From Candidatus Acidiferrales bacterium (lineage in GTDB: Bacteria; Acidobacteriota; Terriglobia; Acidiferrales; UBA7541), in contig JASHPG010000052.1 of the NCBI GenBank assembly GCA_030038275.1, positions 1-39,088 of the forward strand: a stretch of DNA of 39,088 nt. Reading direction: 5' to 3'. Positions 1-6,429 of this stretch are shown here, piece by piece (the stretch's first letter is position 1; every line of letters starts with the position of its first letter). Made by a program: the position numbers and the translations under genes. The notes beneath the pieces were generated by a model. The model did no database searches and was not told the origin of the DNA. It saw nothing but the letters and a program-made list of their open reading frames with translations.

Positions 1-381
1 GTAAAAACCCTGCAAATAACTCATGAGCTCGCGGGCCGTCTCGCGAGTTTGTGCGATCACCGGAACGTGAAGCCGATCTTTCGCCGCCGCGAAGCGCCGA
101 AAGTCGCCGGTGTGAATCTTGTAGACGAGAAATTTGCACGCGCTTTTTGATCCCTGACTGCGCCGGCCTTTGATCGCGGTCAATTCGTGGACGGCACGCT
201 GCGAGTATTCCTCACGGCCGGTCATCTCGCGCAGAGTTTCGATCTCATCCGGCTTGATCGCTTCGCCGTCGAACACTCGATAGGCGACGTCCCAAGAGCG
301 CGAGATCGGTTCGCCTATCACGTCCCGGCAGAACGCCGCGAAGCTAATTCTCGTTGGGAGCTTGGTTGTTTTTCGGCTCAT
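1..381 (-). CDS. Phage terminase large subunit, N-terminal part (runs off the window)
   Basis: An open frame of 127 codons runs leftward off the window edge from an ATG at 381. The N-terminus resembles large terminase ATPases: a short region with FCRDVIGEP, a segment like the one preceding the P-loop in phage terminases, then AIKGRRSQGSKSACKF (about residues 68-83), which fits a Walker A-type loop, followed by PVIAQTRETARELMSYL, similar to the second strand and helix of terminase ATPase folds. The role would be ATP-driven packaging of phage DNA into the prohead. The gene begins inside the 3' end of the preceding gene (38 bp overlap), as expected in a phage packaging operon. The Walker A spacing, with extra residues between GRR and SKS, is unusual. 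The family call rests on the N-terminus only; Walker B and the nuclease domain are off-window. Confidence 0.6.
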   Translation of the reverse strand, partial: MSRKTTKLPTRISFAAFCRDVIGEPISRSWDVAYRVFDGEAIKPDEIETLREMTGREEYSQRAVHELTAIKGRRSQGSKSACKFLVYKIHTGDFRRFAAAKDRLHVPVIAQTRETARELMSYLQGFY

Positions 382-919
382 TGTCGTCGTTTTCCGTGTC
401 TGTTTGCTCTGTCGCTTCGCGCTCGGCGATCTCAGCAAGCCGCGCGTCGAGCGTCTTCGCGTCGCGCGCCTTACGTTCGAGTCCGATCGCGACCGCGCCG
501 AGCCGCGCCGAGTTGATGAAAGTCGCTGCGGTCTTGAGCAGCGCGTTCGGACGGCGGCGACGATCGACGATCCCCGTTCGCTTCAGTTCCGACTCGACGA
601 GAGCTTGAACCAGCAGTGAGAGCCTGATGCCGCTCAAAATTACGCGCTGCGCGTTTGTGACGTTGCCCTCGCCGCCGAGATCGGCGACGAAGCCGTCGAT
701 GATCGAAGAAACCGCTTGCTCGATTTCGGCCGCTCCGGGAACCGCTTCGGGTATCTCGCCGTTGGCAATCGTCGAGTAGACTCCTGTTTGAAGTGCCGTT
801 TTGCCGCCAACGCTGGCGCGGTAGGCGATTAAATTCCGCTTTCCGGCTTCTACCTCCTGTGGCGTTGGTTTGCGCCTCTTATTCGGCTTTCTTTCGCGTT
901 TTGGACTCTCGTTGCCCAC
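344..919 (-). CDS. Hypothetical phage protein, possibly small terminase subunit
   Basis: A 191-residue protein read from a GTG at 919 with a GGAAG-type ribosome site about ten bases upstream. The N-terminus is strongly basic (KRERKPNKRRKPT), the middle is helical with few aromatics, and the C-terminal 40 residues are acidic and rich in Glu, Asp and Asn. It sits directly before, and overlaps, the terminase large-subunit gene. That position and the basic-helical-acidic layout fit a small terminase or other packaging DNA-binding protein. I recognise no diagnostic motif, so the functional name rests on position alone. It could equally be an unrelated phage protein. Confidence 0.55.
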   Translation of the reverse strand: MGNESPKRERKPNKRRKPTPQEVEAGKRNLIAYRASVGGKTALQTGVYSTIANGEIPEAVPGAAEIEQAVSSIIDGFVADLGGEGNVTNAQRVILSGIRLSLLVQALVESELKRTGIVDRRRRPNALLKTAATFINSARLGAVAIGLERKARDAKTLDARLAEIAEREATEQTDTENDDNEPKNNQAPNEN

Positions 920-980
920 CGTTTTTCACTTCCATCAGCAAACCCAATGGATTCAGCGACATTCGGAGAATGACGTTTGC

Positions 981-1193
981 CTACGGAGCAAAAGAACTGC
1001 TCGCGCCAAGCCGTTCTTCGGTACAAAGCTGCTGCCACTCCCGAAGCTCGCTTAGGTAGTAAACGGGTTTAGACCCGGAGTAGTGGCACGGCGGTCCCGT
1101 CCGGCGCGACCGCCAGACCGCAAGCGTACCCGGCGAGACGCCGAGAAACGCCGCGGCCCGCTTTGCCGTTAAAGCTGGTTCAACGCCGTTCAA
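981..1193 (-). CDS. Excisionase/MerR-like helix-turn-helix protein
   Basis: A small protein of about 70 residues with a single winged helix-turn-helix of the HTH_17/excisionase type: LTAKRAAAFLGVSPGTLAVWR, then a basic RRTGPP turn, then YYLSELREWQQ. Such proteins bind and bend DNA during phage excision or act as small repressors. The frame is open up to an ATG at 1229, but that codon lies inside a terminator hairpin (1209-1237). I therefore prefer the TTG at 1193, which has GGAG nine bases upstream. Its place between the ParB-like fragment and the packaging genes, on the same strand, makes it part of the element's operon. The start is the main uncertainty. Confidence 0.6.
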   Translation of the reverse strand: MNGVEPALTAKRAAAFLGVSPGTLAVWRSRRTGPPCHYSGSKPVYYLSELREWQQLCTEERLGASSSFAP

Positions 1194-1208
1194 TGTCGTC
1201 AACTCCAG

Positions 1209-1237
1209 AAATAAAAAAGCGGCCAACATCGGCCGCT
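1209..1237 (-). terminator. Rho-independent terminator after the ParB-like gene
   Basis: Read on the minus strand, AGCGGCC and GGCCGCT form a 7-bp GC-rich stem with a 6-nt loop, followed by a T run broken by one A. It lies about 40 bases after the end of the ParB-like gene and would separate the early/replication genes from the downstream helix-turn-helix and packaging genes. Confidence 0.75.
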
Positions 1238-1277
1238 GCCTGAAATTTCAAACGGATTTTGCTGCGCGCGCGTGCGC

Positions 1278-1649
1278 CTACGACGCGAAAGCGCGGTCGA
1301 CGCTCTTCTCGCCGCGATCTATCGCTTCAAGTGCTTCTTTCGCCTTCTCGTCTCCGCTCTCGGCTTTTTCGAGAACGGTAAGACCTTTCTCGGCGGTCCG
1401 TGGTTTAAGGCCGACGGCTTCGGCGGCGCGCTTTCTGGCTTCACCCCGTTCCGCCAATTTTGGCGTATCGGGCTTTTTGCTTCCCTTCTTTAGCGTCGCC
1501 TTCTTCCGCTCTGCCGCGAGAATCGTCTCGATCTCTTTTAGGCGCTTGTACTCTCGAAGCCGTTGGACTTTCGTCTTCTCGCGCTGACGGTTGGATTCAA
1601 TTAGGAATCGCTCCGCCTCGATACCGCAGCCGGTCGCGGTGCTCAACAA
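1278..1649 (-). CDS. ParB-like (KorB-type) helix-turn-helix protein, possibly incomplete
   Basis: A 123-residue basic protein. Its first part (CGIEAERFLIESNRQREKT) resembles the region of ParB-family proteins that follows the nucleotide-binding ParB box. Its end (AEAVGLKPRTAEKGLTVLE, then ALEAIDRGEKSVDRAF) resembles the ParB helix-turn-helix and the following helix. The N-terminal ParB/Srx nuclease-like domain expected before this is missing, so the gene looks like a shortened ParB-like DNA-binding protein. It overlaps the end of the replication gene by 53 bases, and no other ATG occurs in frame. Function in partition or gene control is inference. Confidence 0.5.
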   Translation of the reverse strand: MLSTATGCGIEAERFLIESNRQREKTKVQRLREYKRLKEIETILAAERKKATLKKGSKKPDTPKLAERGEARKRAAEAVGLKPRTAEKGLTVLEKAESGDEKAKEALEAIDRGEKSVDRAFAS

Positions 1650-2535
1650 ACGCCGGCGGAAAAAATTCTTTATTCCGCATGAGTTGGTCGATGACCTTCG
1701 TCGCGAAGATACCCGGACTCATCTCGCCGCTCCGGATCGCGTCTTCGTGCTTCTCAAACTGACTCGCCAATTCTCCGGCGAACGATACGGTCGTGGTCTG
1801 GTCGTTTTCGTCTAGCCGATACTCCATAAACTCGCACGCGCTACGGACGCTTCCCCACCATTCCGGGTAACGTTGGCCGTCTTGCTCGCAATAATCGAGA
1901 AACTCTTTAATGGATTCGCCGGCCTCTCTGATTTTCTTGACCAGGCCATCCCGCAGTTTCTTCTTTCTTCCATCAACACCAACAGACTTTGCTCGGGCGC
2001 CCGGAGACGTACGGCGTACCTGAGCGGGCTTCTCATTAAGGCTTCTTATTAAGGCATTGTGGTACGGTTGACCGTGGACGGTATCTGTCGTCGGACCGAC
2101 CACGGTATCTGTCGTTTCACCGCCCGCGCTTGGAGCGTCATCGGTCTTTCCGTCTGCGCCCGGACCGTGCGCGGTTGACCGTACCACGGTCAAACATTCG
2201 CCAGGATGGGATAGTGCCCATTCGTCATGCTCGATGACCCGGAACCTCGGAACTGCAAACGACCCACTCTTGCCGCTTTTGCGCCGCTGGTCTTCCTGCC
2301 AGTCTCCCGACGTGACCGGTTCAAGGAAGCCCTTCTCGACGAGACGCTCTCTGGCGCAACCGACCGCGCGTAACCCGTACCCCGTCATCTGCGCGAGCGT
2401 TTCTCTCGACGCAAACAAGATTCGTGGACCGTCCGAGTGCGCCGTGAGCGCCATCGCAGCGTCGTAAATAGAGAAGCTGGCGCCGCGGAGATGGACGCGT
2501 GCGACGCATGGCTGGGCTTTGGTCGGGTTTGGCAT
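1597..2535 (-). CDS. Phage replication initiator-like protein (lambda O-like architecture)
   Basis: A 312-residue protein. The first ~110 residues resemble winged-helix replication/regulatory domains: FSIYDAAMALTAHSD, then a helix-turn-helix around LASRETLAQMTGYGLRAVGCARERLVEKGFLEPV. A Gly/Thr/Asp-rich linker (about 115-160) separates this from a charged helical C-terminal half (KKKLRDGLVKKIREAGESIKEF, then DYCEQ and PEWWGSVRSACEFMEYR). The linker DNA holds repeated motifs (see 2064-2193), as in lambda gene O where the origin iterons lie inside the initiator gene. By analogy it would bind these and recruit a helicase. It starts nine residues' worth of palindrome away from the previous gene and has no clear Shine-Dalgarno. 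No helicase or loader gene is visible in the window. Confidence 0.5.
   Translation of the reverse strand: MPNPTKAQPCVARVHLRGASFSIYDAAMALTAHSDGPRILFASRETLAQMTGYGLRAVGCARERLVEKGFLEPVTSGDWQEDQRRKSGKSGSFAVPRFRVIEHDEWALSHPGECLTVVRSTAHGPGADGKTDDAPSAGGETTDTVVGPTTDTVHGQPYHNALIRSLNEKPAQVRRTSPGARAKSVGVDGRKKKLRDGLVKKIREAGESIKEFLDYCEQDGQRYPEWWGSVRSACEFMEYRLDENDQTTTVSFAGELASQFEKHEDAIRSGEMSPGIFATKVIDQLMRNKEFFPPAFVEHRDRLRYRGGAIPN
2064..2193. repeat. Iteron-like repeats inside the replication gene (putative phage origin)
   Basis: Two copies of the 14-base string ACGGTATCTGTCGT lie at 2078-2091 and 2102-2115, 24 bases apart. Two copies of CGGTTGACCGT lie at 2065-2075 and 2172-2182, and an inverted ACGGTCAA lies at 2186-2193. 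At protein level the first pair encodes the short repeat TTDTVVGP/TTDTVHGQ in the linker. Clustered direct repeats inside an initiator gene are the arrangement of lambdoid origins; that this is an origin is inference. Confidence 0.45.
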
Positions 2536-2552
2536 TTTGAGATTCTCAAAAT
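2534..2552. promoter_or_regulatory. Perfect palindrome covering the replication gene start codon
   Basis: Arms ATTTTGAGA (2534-2542) and TCTCAAAAT (2544-2552) flank a single central base. The palindrome lies between the stop of the small helix-turn-helix gene and the start of the replication gene and includes two bases of the ATG. It could be a dimer-binding operator, or in RNA a 7-bp hairpin hiding the start codon. Confidence 0.5.
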
Positions 2553-2774
2553 CTAGGACAGTCGCTGTGCCATCTCGACGATCTTCGCGAGTGCGGCCAG
2601 GTAATCTCTCGCAACCGCCTCGCTCGGTTGTTTCGACGCTTCGATTTGACGAATACGCTCGCGCGTAACACCGCCTCGAAAGAAGCGTGCGACGGTTTTG
2701 AGCGACGCTCCAATCTTTATCCGCCCACGGCCGCCGTGGATGTCGGCTATATTCGCTTCAAAGTTCGTCTTCAT
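2553..2774 (-). CDS. Small helix-turn-helix protein (phage regulator)
   Basis: A 73-residue protein starting at the ATG at 2774, preceded by GGGAG seven bases upstream. The open frame extends further upstream but without support. The centre reads ASLKTVARFFRGGVTRERIRQIEASKQPS, a helix-turn-helix resembling the sigma-region-4 type TRERIRQIE motif, followed by a helical tail. It lies 8 bases after the Cys-rich gene and just before the replication gene. A regulatory role, perhaps through the palindrome at 2534-2552, is inferred. Confidence 0.6.
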   Translation of the reverse strand: MKTNFEANIADIHGGRGRIKIGASLKTVARFFRGGVTRERIRQIEASKQPSEAVARDYLAALAKIVEMAQRLS

Positions 2775-2782
2775 TTGTCTCC

Positions 2783-2968
2783 CTAATGGCTCTTCCGATA
2801 ACGATCGGCGTGCTTCTTGAAGATGCTGTAGAGCAGCGCACTTGATCGCCAGTTGCCGCACAGACACACGGCGCGGGTCTCTTCGGCTCCGCCGTCGAAC
2901 TTGACGACGACGGGTTCCGAAAGGAACTTGCAATTCCCGCAGCTTCGAGTCTTGTCTCTATCTTCCAT
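2783..2968 (-). CDS. Small Cys-rich (zinc-ribbon-like) phage protein
   Basis: A 61-residue protein with the cysteine pattern CGNC near residue 10 and CLCGNW near residue 36, a spacing that fits a small zinc ribbon. The C-terminus is basic (KKHADRYRKSH). It is the first gene of the leftward operon and starts 17 bases after a terminator-like hairpin. The ribosome site is weak (CGGA, eight bases upstream). Function unknown; such small metal-binding proteins are common in phage early operons. Confidence 0.5.
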   Translation of the reverse strand: MEDRDKTRSCGNCKFLSEPVVVKFDGGAEETRAVCLCGNWRSSALLYSIFKKHADRYRKSH

Positions 2969-2985
2969 CTAATTCCGTAACGCAC

Positions 2986-3035
2986 AAAAAGAAAAACCCG
3001 CCCGGCCGAAGCGCTTCGCTTCGACAAGGCGGGTT
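2986..3035 (-). terminator. Terminator-like hairpin immediately upstream of the first early gene
   Basis: On the minus strand AACCCGCC (3035-3028) pairs with GGCGGGTT (3002-2995), with a 25-nt loop, followed by TTTCTTTTT. This has the form of an intrinsic terminator. It lies between the early promoter and the first gene, leaving no room for another promoter, so it may act as an attenuator or antitermination target. Confidence 0.65.
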
Positions 3036-3112
3036 CGTTGGATATGGCGGTCTCGTTTCCCGCTTACAGATACGTTGTGTCCGTCCCGACAGTGAAGCGG
3101 GCGCGGAGTTCT

Positions 3113-3129
3113 GCGCGACAGTGTCGCGC
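3113..3129. promoter_or_regulatory. 17-bp palindrome in the early leader (operator-like)
   Basis: GCGCGACA and TGTCGCGC are perfect 8-bp arms around a single central G. The size and symmetry suit a dimeric repressor operator, or a stem in the leader RNA. It lies about 130 bases downstream of the predicted transcription start. Confidence 0.4.
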
Positions 3130-3257
3130 TTCATGCAAACAAACTACTCCGACCACTCGCGCGGCTTATTGGTTATTCGCCGTCATACCCTGTTTTGCGC
3201 CGGGCAACGCGCCCTAAAGCGAGAATCGCGCTTGCTACAAACCGTTCGACGCGAATA

Positions 3258-3285
3258 ATTTTAGCGGGGTTGCATTAGATGTCAA
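3258..3285 (-). promoter_or_regulatory. Sigma70-like early promoter of the element
   Basis: On the minus strand a perfect -35 TTGACA (3285-3280) is followed after 16 bases by TAAAAT (3263-3258), five of six matches to the -10 consensus. The predicted start is near 3250, giving a leader of about 280 bases before the first gene at 2968. The region 3036-3354 holds no other supported gene. Confidence 0.7.
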
Positions 3286-3301
3286 GATATATTTTGTAAT
3301 A

Positions 3302-3323
3302 GAAAAAACACTCGTTTTTTTTC
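3302..3323. terminator. A/T hairpin, possible weak terminator
   Basis: AAAAAAC (3303-3309) and GTTTTTT (3314-3320) flank a 4-base loop, with further T on the plus strand. It lies just after the 58-residue open frame at 3355-3531 and just upstream of the early promoter, so it could insulate the two. Confidence 0.3.
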
Positions 3324-3354
3324 TTTGGCGCGTGTTCAGCCGCACGCTCGACGA

Positions 3355-3531
3355 TCACTTGATTAGGCTCTCGGCAGTCCTGCGGAGTTCATCCATAATC
3401 CCGCTAAACGCAGTGGCGAAGGCGAAGTAATCGTTGTCTTTCTCGAACCGCGAAATCGCACGTTCCCATTTCTCGACGAGATTTATCTTTCGGACCTCTG
3501 GACCGGCCATGTCGCGATCCGTGGTGGGCAT
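3355..3531 (-). CDS. Small hypothetical protein near the element end
   Basis: A 58-codon open frame from ATG at 3531, with a second ATG at 3510. The product is charged and probably helical (KINLVEKWERAISRFEKDND, then ELRRTAESLI). It lies between the inverted repeats at the element end and the early promoter, on the same strand as the other element genes. No clear ribosome site and no recognised family. Real coding is plausible from composition but not proven. Confidence 0.35.
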   Translation of the reverse strand: MPTTDRDMAGPEVRKINLVEKWERAISRFEKDNDYFAFATAFSGIMDELRRTAESLIK

Positions 3532-3596
3532 TTAGCGCCCAAATGGAGCAGTAACGGGCTTTAGCGACGATAACGTCGATTACAGCGGCGCGACGT

Positions 3597-3656
3597 AACC
3601 AAAAGAAAAATCGGCAAGTAGTCGATTTTTCTTTTGGTTCGACTACTCGCCGATTT
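3597..3656. repeat. Two overlapping, mutually exclusive inverted repeats at the element end
   Basis: The first is a perfect 17-bp inverted repeat, 3597-3613 with 3623-3639, around a 9-base loop. The second is an 18-bp inverted repeat with one mismatch, 3608-3625 with 3639-3656, and its right arm ends one base before the tRNA fragment. Because they share sequence, only one can form at a time. Placement right at the integration point suggests recombinase binding sites; bidirectional termination is an alternative. Confidence 0.7.
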
Positions 3657-3657
3657 C

Positions 3658-3698
3658 GCTTCGAAGGCAGATGCTCTATCCAGCTGAGCTACGGGCGC
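3658..3698 (-). tRNA. Truncated tRNA-Arg (UCG anticodon), 5' half only
   Basis: On the minus strand from 3698 the sequence gives a normal acceptor 5' strand (GCGCCCG), TA, a D arm (GCTC ... GAGC with a typical D loop), A, and the anticodon stem TCTGC with loop CTTCGAA, giving anticodon UCG for arginine. After two bases of the 3' anticodon stem the match ends: GCGAA follows where GCAGA is expected, and no variable region, T arm or CCA end follows. The gene is therefore cut at the anticodon loop, a common crossover site for tyrosine integrases. The chromosomal side is the ACIII operon; the element lies to the left. This piece cannot make a functional tRNA. Confidence 0.8.
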
Positions 3699-3804
3699 GC
3701 GGATTTATGCCGATTTTAGAACTTTCACACGCCGCCTGGCTAGGTGTTCTAATTGACTGTGGAAGGCTGCAGCTGATCTCTCAAGGAATTCCCGGGCGCC
3801 ACCG

Positions 3805-4341
3805 CTACGCTGTGCCGAACTGGCCGGTCCCTTTCACTTTCTCAGCGCCGGCATCACGGAGGCGATCTTCAAACTCCACGCGGGATTCCGCGGCAGGGTC
3901 GATCACCCCAATCAGAATCTTGCCGTAGGAAATTTCGGGATCGTAAATATCGAATTTCCAATGAAGCAGTTTCGCGGTGATGAGCAGCGTTACGATCGTC
4001 GCGAAGATCGCTCCGAGCATCGTGAGTTCGTAGGTGACGATCCCACTTGGCCACTTAGAAACCACGGGCATCCCACCCGAAATAATGTGAGATGGATACG
4101 CGATTTGTGTGTACCACGCAAGCGCGTACCCACTAACGCCGCCTAACAGCCCGCCCAATGCGGCAATCCAAGGCATCGACGTCCCTCGGTCCGCACGCCC
4201 GAAATCGTATTCCTCAAACGGCTCGGGCGACATTACCAGGATCCTTTGGGACGGCACGCCTGCGGACTGCAACGTTTTCAGCCCACGATCCGCAGATCGG
4301 GGATCGGCAAATAGTCCGTAGATCGAATCGACACTAGCCAT
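3805..4341 (-). CDS. actD: ACIII subunit ActD (DUF3341 membrane protein)
   Basis: A 178-residue protein. The N-terminal part (SIYGLFADPRSADRGLKTLQSAGVPSQRILVMSPEPFEEYDFG) is the soluble DUF3341 domain. Two membrane helices follow, around WIAALGGLLGGVSGYALAWYT and YELTMLGAIFATIVTLLITAKLL, then a cytoplasmic tail (FEDRLRDAGAEKVKG). ActD is an accessory membrane subunit of Alternative Complex III, the quinol:electron-acceptor oxidoreductase that replaces the bc1 complex in many bacteria. Its start follows the actC stop after one base. It is the last act gene here; actE and actF normally follow in this order but the sequence runs instead into the tRNA fragment. Confidence 0.85.
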   Translation of the reverse strand: MASVDSIYGLFADPRSADRGLKTLQSAGVPSQRILVMSPEPFEEYDFGRADRGTSMPWIAALGGLLGGVSGYALAWYTQIAYPSHIISGGMPVVSKWPSGIVTYELTMLGAIFATIVTLLITAKLLHWKFDIYDPEISYGKILIGVIDPAAESRVEFEDRLRDAGAEKVKGTGQFGTA

Positions 4342-4342
4342 T

Positions 4343-5698
4343 TCACTTCGCTCCCGCTTCTGCTTCGGATGCCGCCAAAACTGTCTCCAAATGCTCGCGT
4401 TCCACCGACTGCCCGGCCTTCAACTCCCAAACGGCGATGATCGGGACGGCCTTCGCAAACAGCATGTACAGTAGCGCCATGGCGGCGAACGTTCCAGCCG
4501 TGATGATGATTTCCGTCCAGCTCGGACGATACGATCCCCAGCTGAAAGAACCATATTTATGCGCGAGCGACGGCACGATAATAAGGAACCGTTCGATCCA
4601 CATGCCGATCACCACGGCAATTGACGCGATCACAGTGCCGGTGATGGTACGCAGCTTCTTGATCGCCAGAATCGGCATGGGCAGGATGAAATTGCAGAAC
4701 ACCATGGCCCAGAAGAGCGGCGAAAAACTGCCTCGCTGCGTTAGCCAGAAAACCGACATCTCGTATTTCTCGTTGCCATACCAGCCAGTCAGCCGCTCGG
4801 AAAATACGAAATAGAACCACAGTAAGCTCATCACCAGCAGCAGCTTGCCTAGGTTTTCGAAGTGGATGGGCCGCAGATATTCCTCAAGGTGCAAGAACTT
4901 GCGAAGCCCAGCCATGGCAATGATCAGCGCCGCGATACCGCTGAAGATGGCTCCCGCCACGAAATACGGAGCGAAAATTGTGGAATGCCACATCGGCACC
5001 GGCGCCATGGCAAAGTCCCACGAAACGATGCTGTGGACCGACACAGCGACCGGAATGATCGCAATCGCCATGATGTGCATCGCTGTTTCCAACCTGTGCC
5101 ATTGTTTCGGTGTGCCGCGCCACCCCAGCGCTAAAAAGCCATACACGCGCTTCCGGAAACCGGACGCACGGTCGCGGATAAGTGCAAAATCCGGCAGCAT
5201 GGGCAGCAGCAGGAACGTGACGCTGCCGATCAAGTAGGTGTTGATGGCGAAAAAGTCCCACAGCAGCGGCGACCGGATGTTCGGCCAAATGCCCCGCTCA
5301 CTCGGATACGGAAACAGCCAGAACGCCAGCCATGGCCGTCCCAAGTGAATAATTGGAAACGAGGCGCCGATGGACAGCGAGAAGACCGTGATGACTTCCG
5401 CGCAGCGAGTTACCGGCCGCCGCCACGTCGCATTGCACAGCCGAAGGATCGCCGAAATGAGCGTGCCTGCGTGGCTCAACCCGATCCAGAAAACGAAATT
5501 AGTGATGTAGAACGCCCAGAATACGGGACGATTGAGGCCGGTGACGCCAAGCCCGTCGTAAATTTGGCGGCCGAAAAAAGAGACGGCGACGATCACGACC
5601 GCAAGGAAAAAAATCAGCGCGATGAAGTATCGCGGCGACACGACGGAAAGCGGCCGCAGCAAATCCTCGTTGATCTGTTCAGGCGTTTTCGTCGCCAT
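4343..5698 (-). CDS. actC: ACIII subunit ActC (NrfD-family quinol-binding membrane protein)
   Basis: A polytopic membrane protein of 451 residues from MATKTPEQ. An upstream in-frame ATG at 5743 lies within actB and is less likely; the chosen ATG overlaps the end of the Fe-S gene by 20 bases. It has about ten hydrophobic segments, beginning YFIALIFFLAVVIVAVSFF, and NrfD-family features such as FWIGLSHAGTLISAILRL, WLFPYPSERGIWPNIRSPLLWDFFA and HSIVSWDFAMAPVPMWHSTIFAPYFVAGAIFSG. ActC binds quinol and passes electrons to the Fe-S subunit. Its place between the Fe-S subunit and ActD is the standard act order. Confidence 0.9.
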   Translation of the reverse strand: MATKTPEQINEDLLRPLSVVSPRYFIALIFFLAVVIVAVSFFGRQIYDGLGVTGLNRPVFWAFYITNFVFWIGLSHAGTLISAILRLCNATWRRPVTRCAEVITVFSLSIGASFPIIHLGRPWLAFWLFPYPSERGIWPNIRSPLLWDFFAINTYLIGSVTFLLLPMLPDFALIRDRASGFRKRVYGFLALGWRGTPKQWHRLETAMHIMAIAIIPVAVSVHSIVSWDFAMAPVPMWHSTIFAPYFVAGAIFSGIAALIIAMAGLRKFLHLEEYLRPIHFENLGKLLLVMSLLWFYFVFSERLTGWYGNEKYEMSVFWLTQRGSFSPLFWAMVFCNFILPMPILAIKKLRTITGTVIASIAVVIGMWIERFLIIVPSLAHKYGSFSWGSYRPSWTEIIITAGTFAAMALLYMLFAKAVPIIAVWELKAGQSVEREHLETVLAASEAEAGAK

Positions 5699-6386
5699 TC
5701 CACGAGTCCCGTTGCAAATATGTGATTTTCGGTCGTGTTCCAAGCTCGTCCAGGAGCTTGTTTCCGCGGCTTGATGCCGCCATTCGCGACACCTGGCTGT
5801 TCGGGTCGCTCAAATCTCCGAACACCATCGCGTTCGTCGGGCAAGACTGCACACATGCGGGCTGAATTTCGCCGTCTTTTACATCCCGCTTTTCGGCTTC
5901 CGCCTTGATTTCCGCCGCTTTGATGCGCTGCACACAGAACGTGCACTTCTCCATCACTCCTACTTCGCGCACGGAGACATCCGGATTCAGTTGCAAGTTC
6001 AGCGGCTTCTCCCAGACTGGATTGTAAAAATTGAAGAACCGCACGTTGTAGGGGCATGCATTCGCGCAGTATCGAGTGCCGATGCACCGGTTGTAAATCT
6101 GGCCGTTGAGCCCTTCGTCCGTGTGATAGCTGGCAAATGTCGGGCAGACGGGCTCGCAGGGTGCCGCATCGCACTGCTGGCAAAGCACGGGCATGAATTT
6201 CACCCTCACGTCCGGGAAATCGCCCTCGTAGTAGCGTTCCACGCGAATCCAATGCTTCGCCCGGCCGCCCGCGGCCTGTTTGTCACCCACGGTCGCGATA
6301 TTGTTTTCCGCATGGCACGCCACCACGCACGCCTCGCAGCCGGTGCAGCGGTCCAGATCGATGACCATGCCCCATTGATGACCCAT
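5679..6386 (-). CDS. actB: ACIII subunit ActB, iron-sulfur half
   Basis: A 235-residue ferredoxin-like protein with four cluster-binding cysteine groups: C14-C17-C20-C24, C69-C72-C77-C81, C101-C107-C111 (CIGTRYCANACPYN) and C148-C151 with C178-C182. This is the HybA/NrfC-type pattern found in the C-terminal half of ActB, where three [4Fe-4S] clusters and one [3Fe-4S] cluster are expected. It carries electrons between the quinol site and the cytochrome subunits. GGAGG lies four bases before the ATG. In many species this half is fused to the molybdopterin-like half; here they are separate genes with 43 bases between them. Confidence 0.88.
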   Translation of the reverse strand: MGHQWGMVIDLDRCTGCEACVVACHAENNIATVGDKQAAGGRAKHWIRVERYYEGDFPDVRVKFMPVLCQQCDAAPCEPVCPTFASYHTDEGLNGQIYNRCIGTRYCANACPYNVRFFNFYNPVWEKPLNLQLNPDVSVREVGVMEKCTFCVQRIKAAEIKAEAEKRDVKDGEIQPACVQSCPTNAMVFGDLSDPNSQVSRMAASSRGNKLLDELGTRPKITYLQRDSWNGDENA

Positions 6387-6429
6387 TGGTCCTCCGAATT
6401 CCTCGCGTTACGCCGCAGTAGCTCTCAAA

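Noticed and set aside
850-1038. 62-residue open frame on the minus strand between the helix-turn-helix gene and the packaging genes
   Set aside because: It overlaps both neighbours in another frame, has biased Arg-rich composition and no ribosome site.
2958-3134. 58-codon leader frame spanning the terminator-like hairpin and overlapping the next gene start
   Set aside because: Composition is not protein-like (Pro/Arg-rich, passes through the T run); kept only as a possible mechanism in the attenuator finding.
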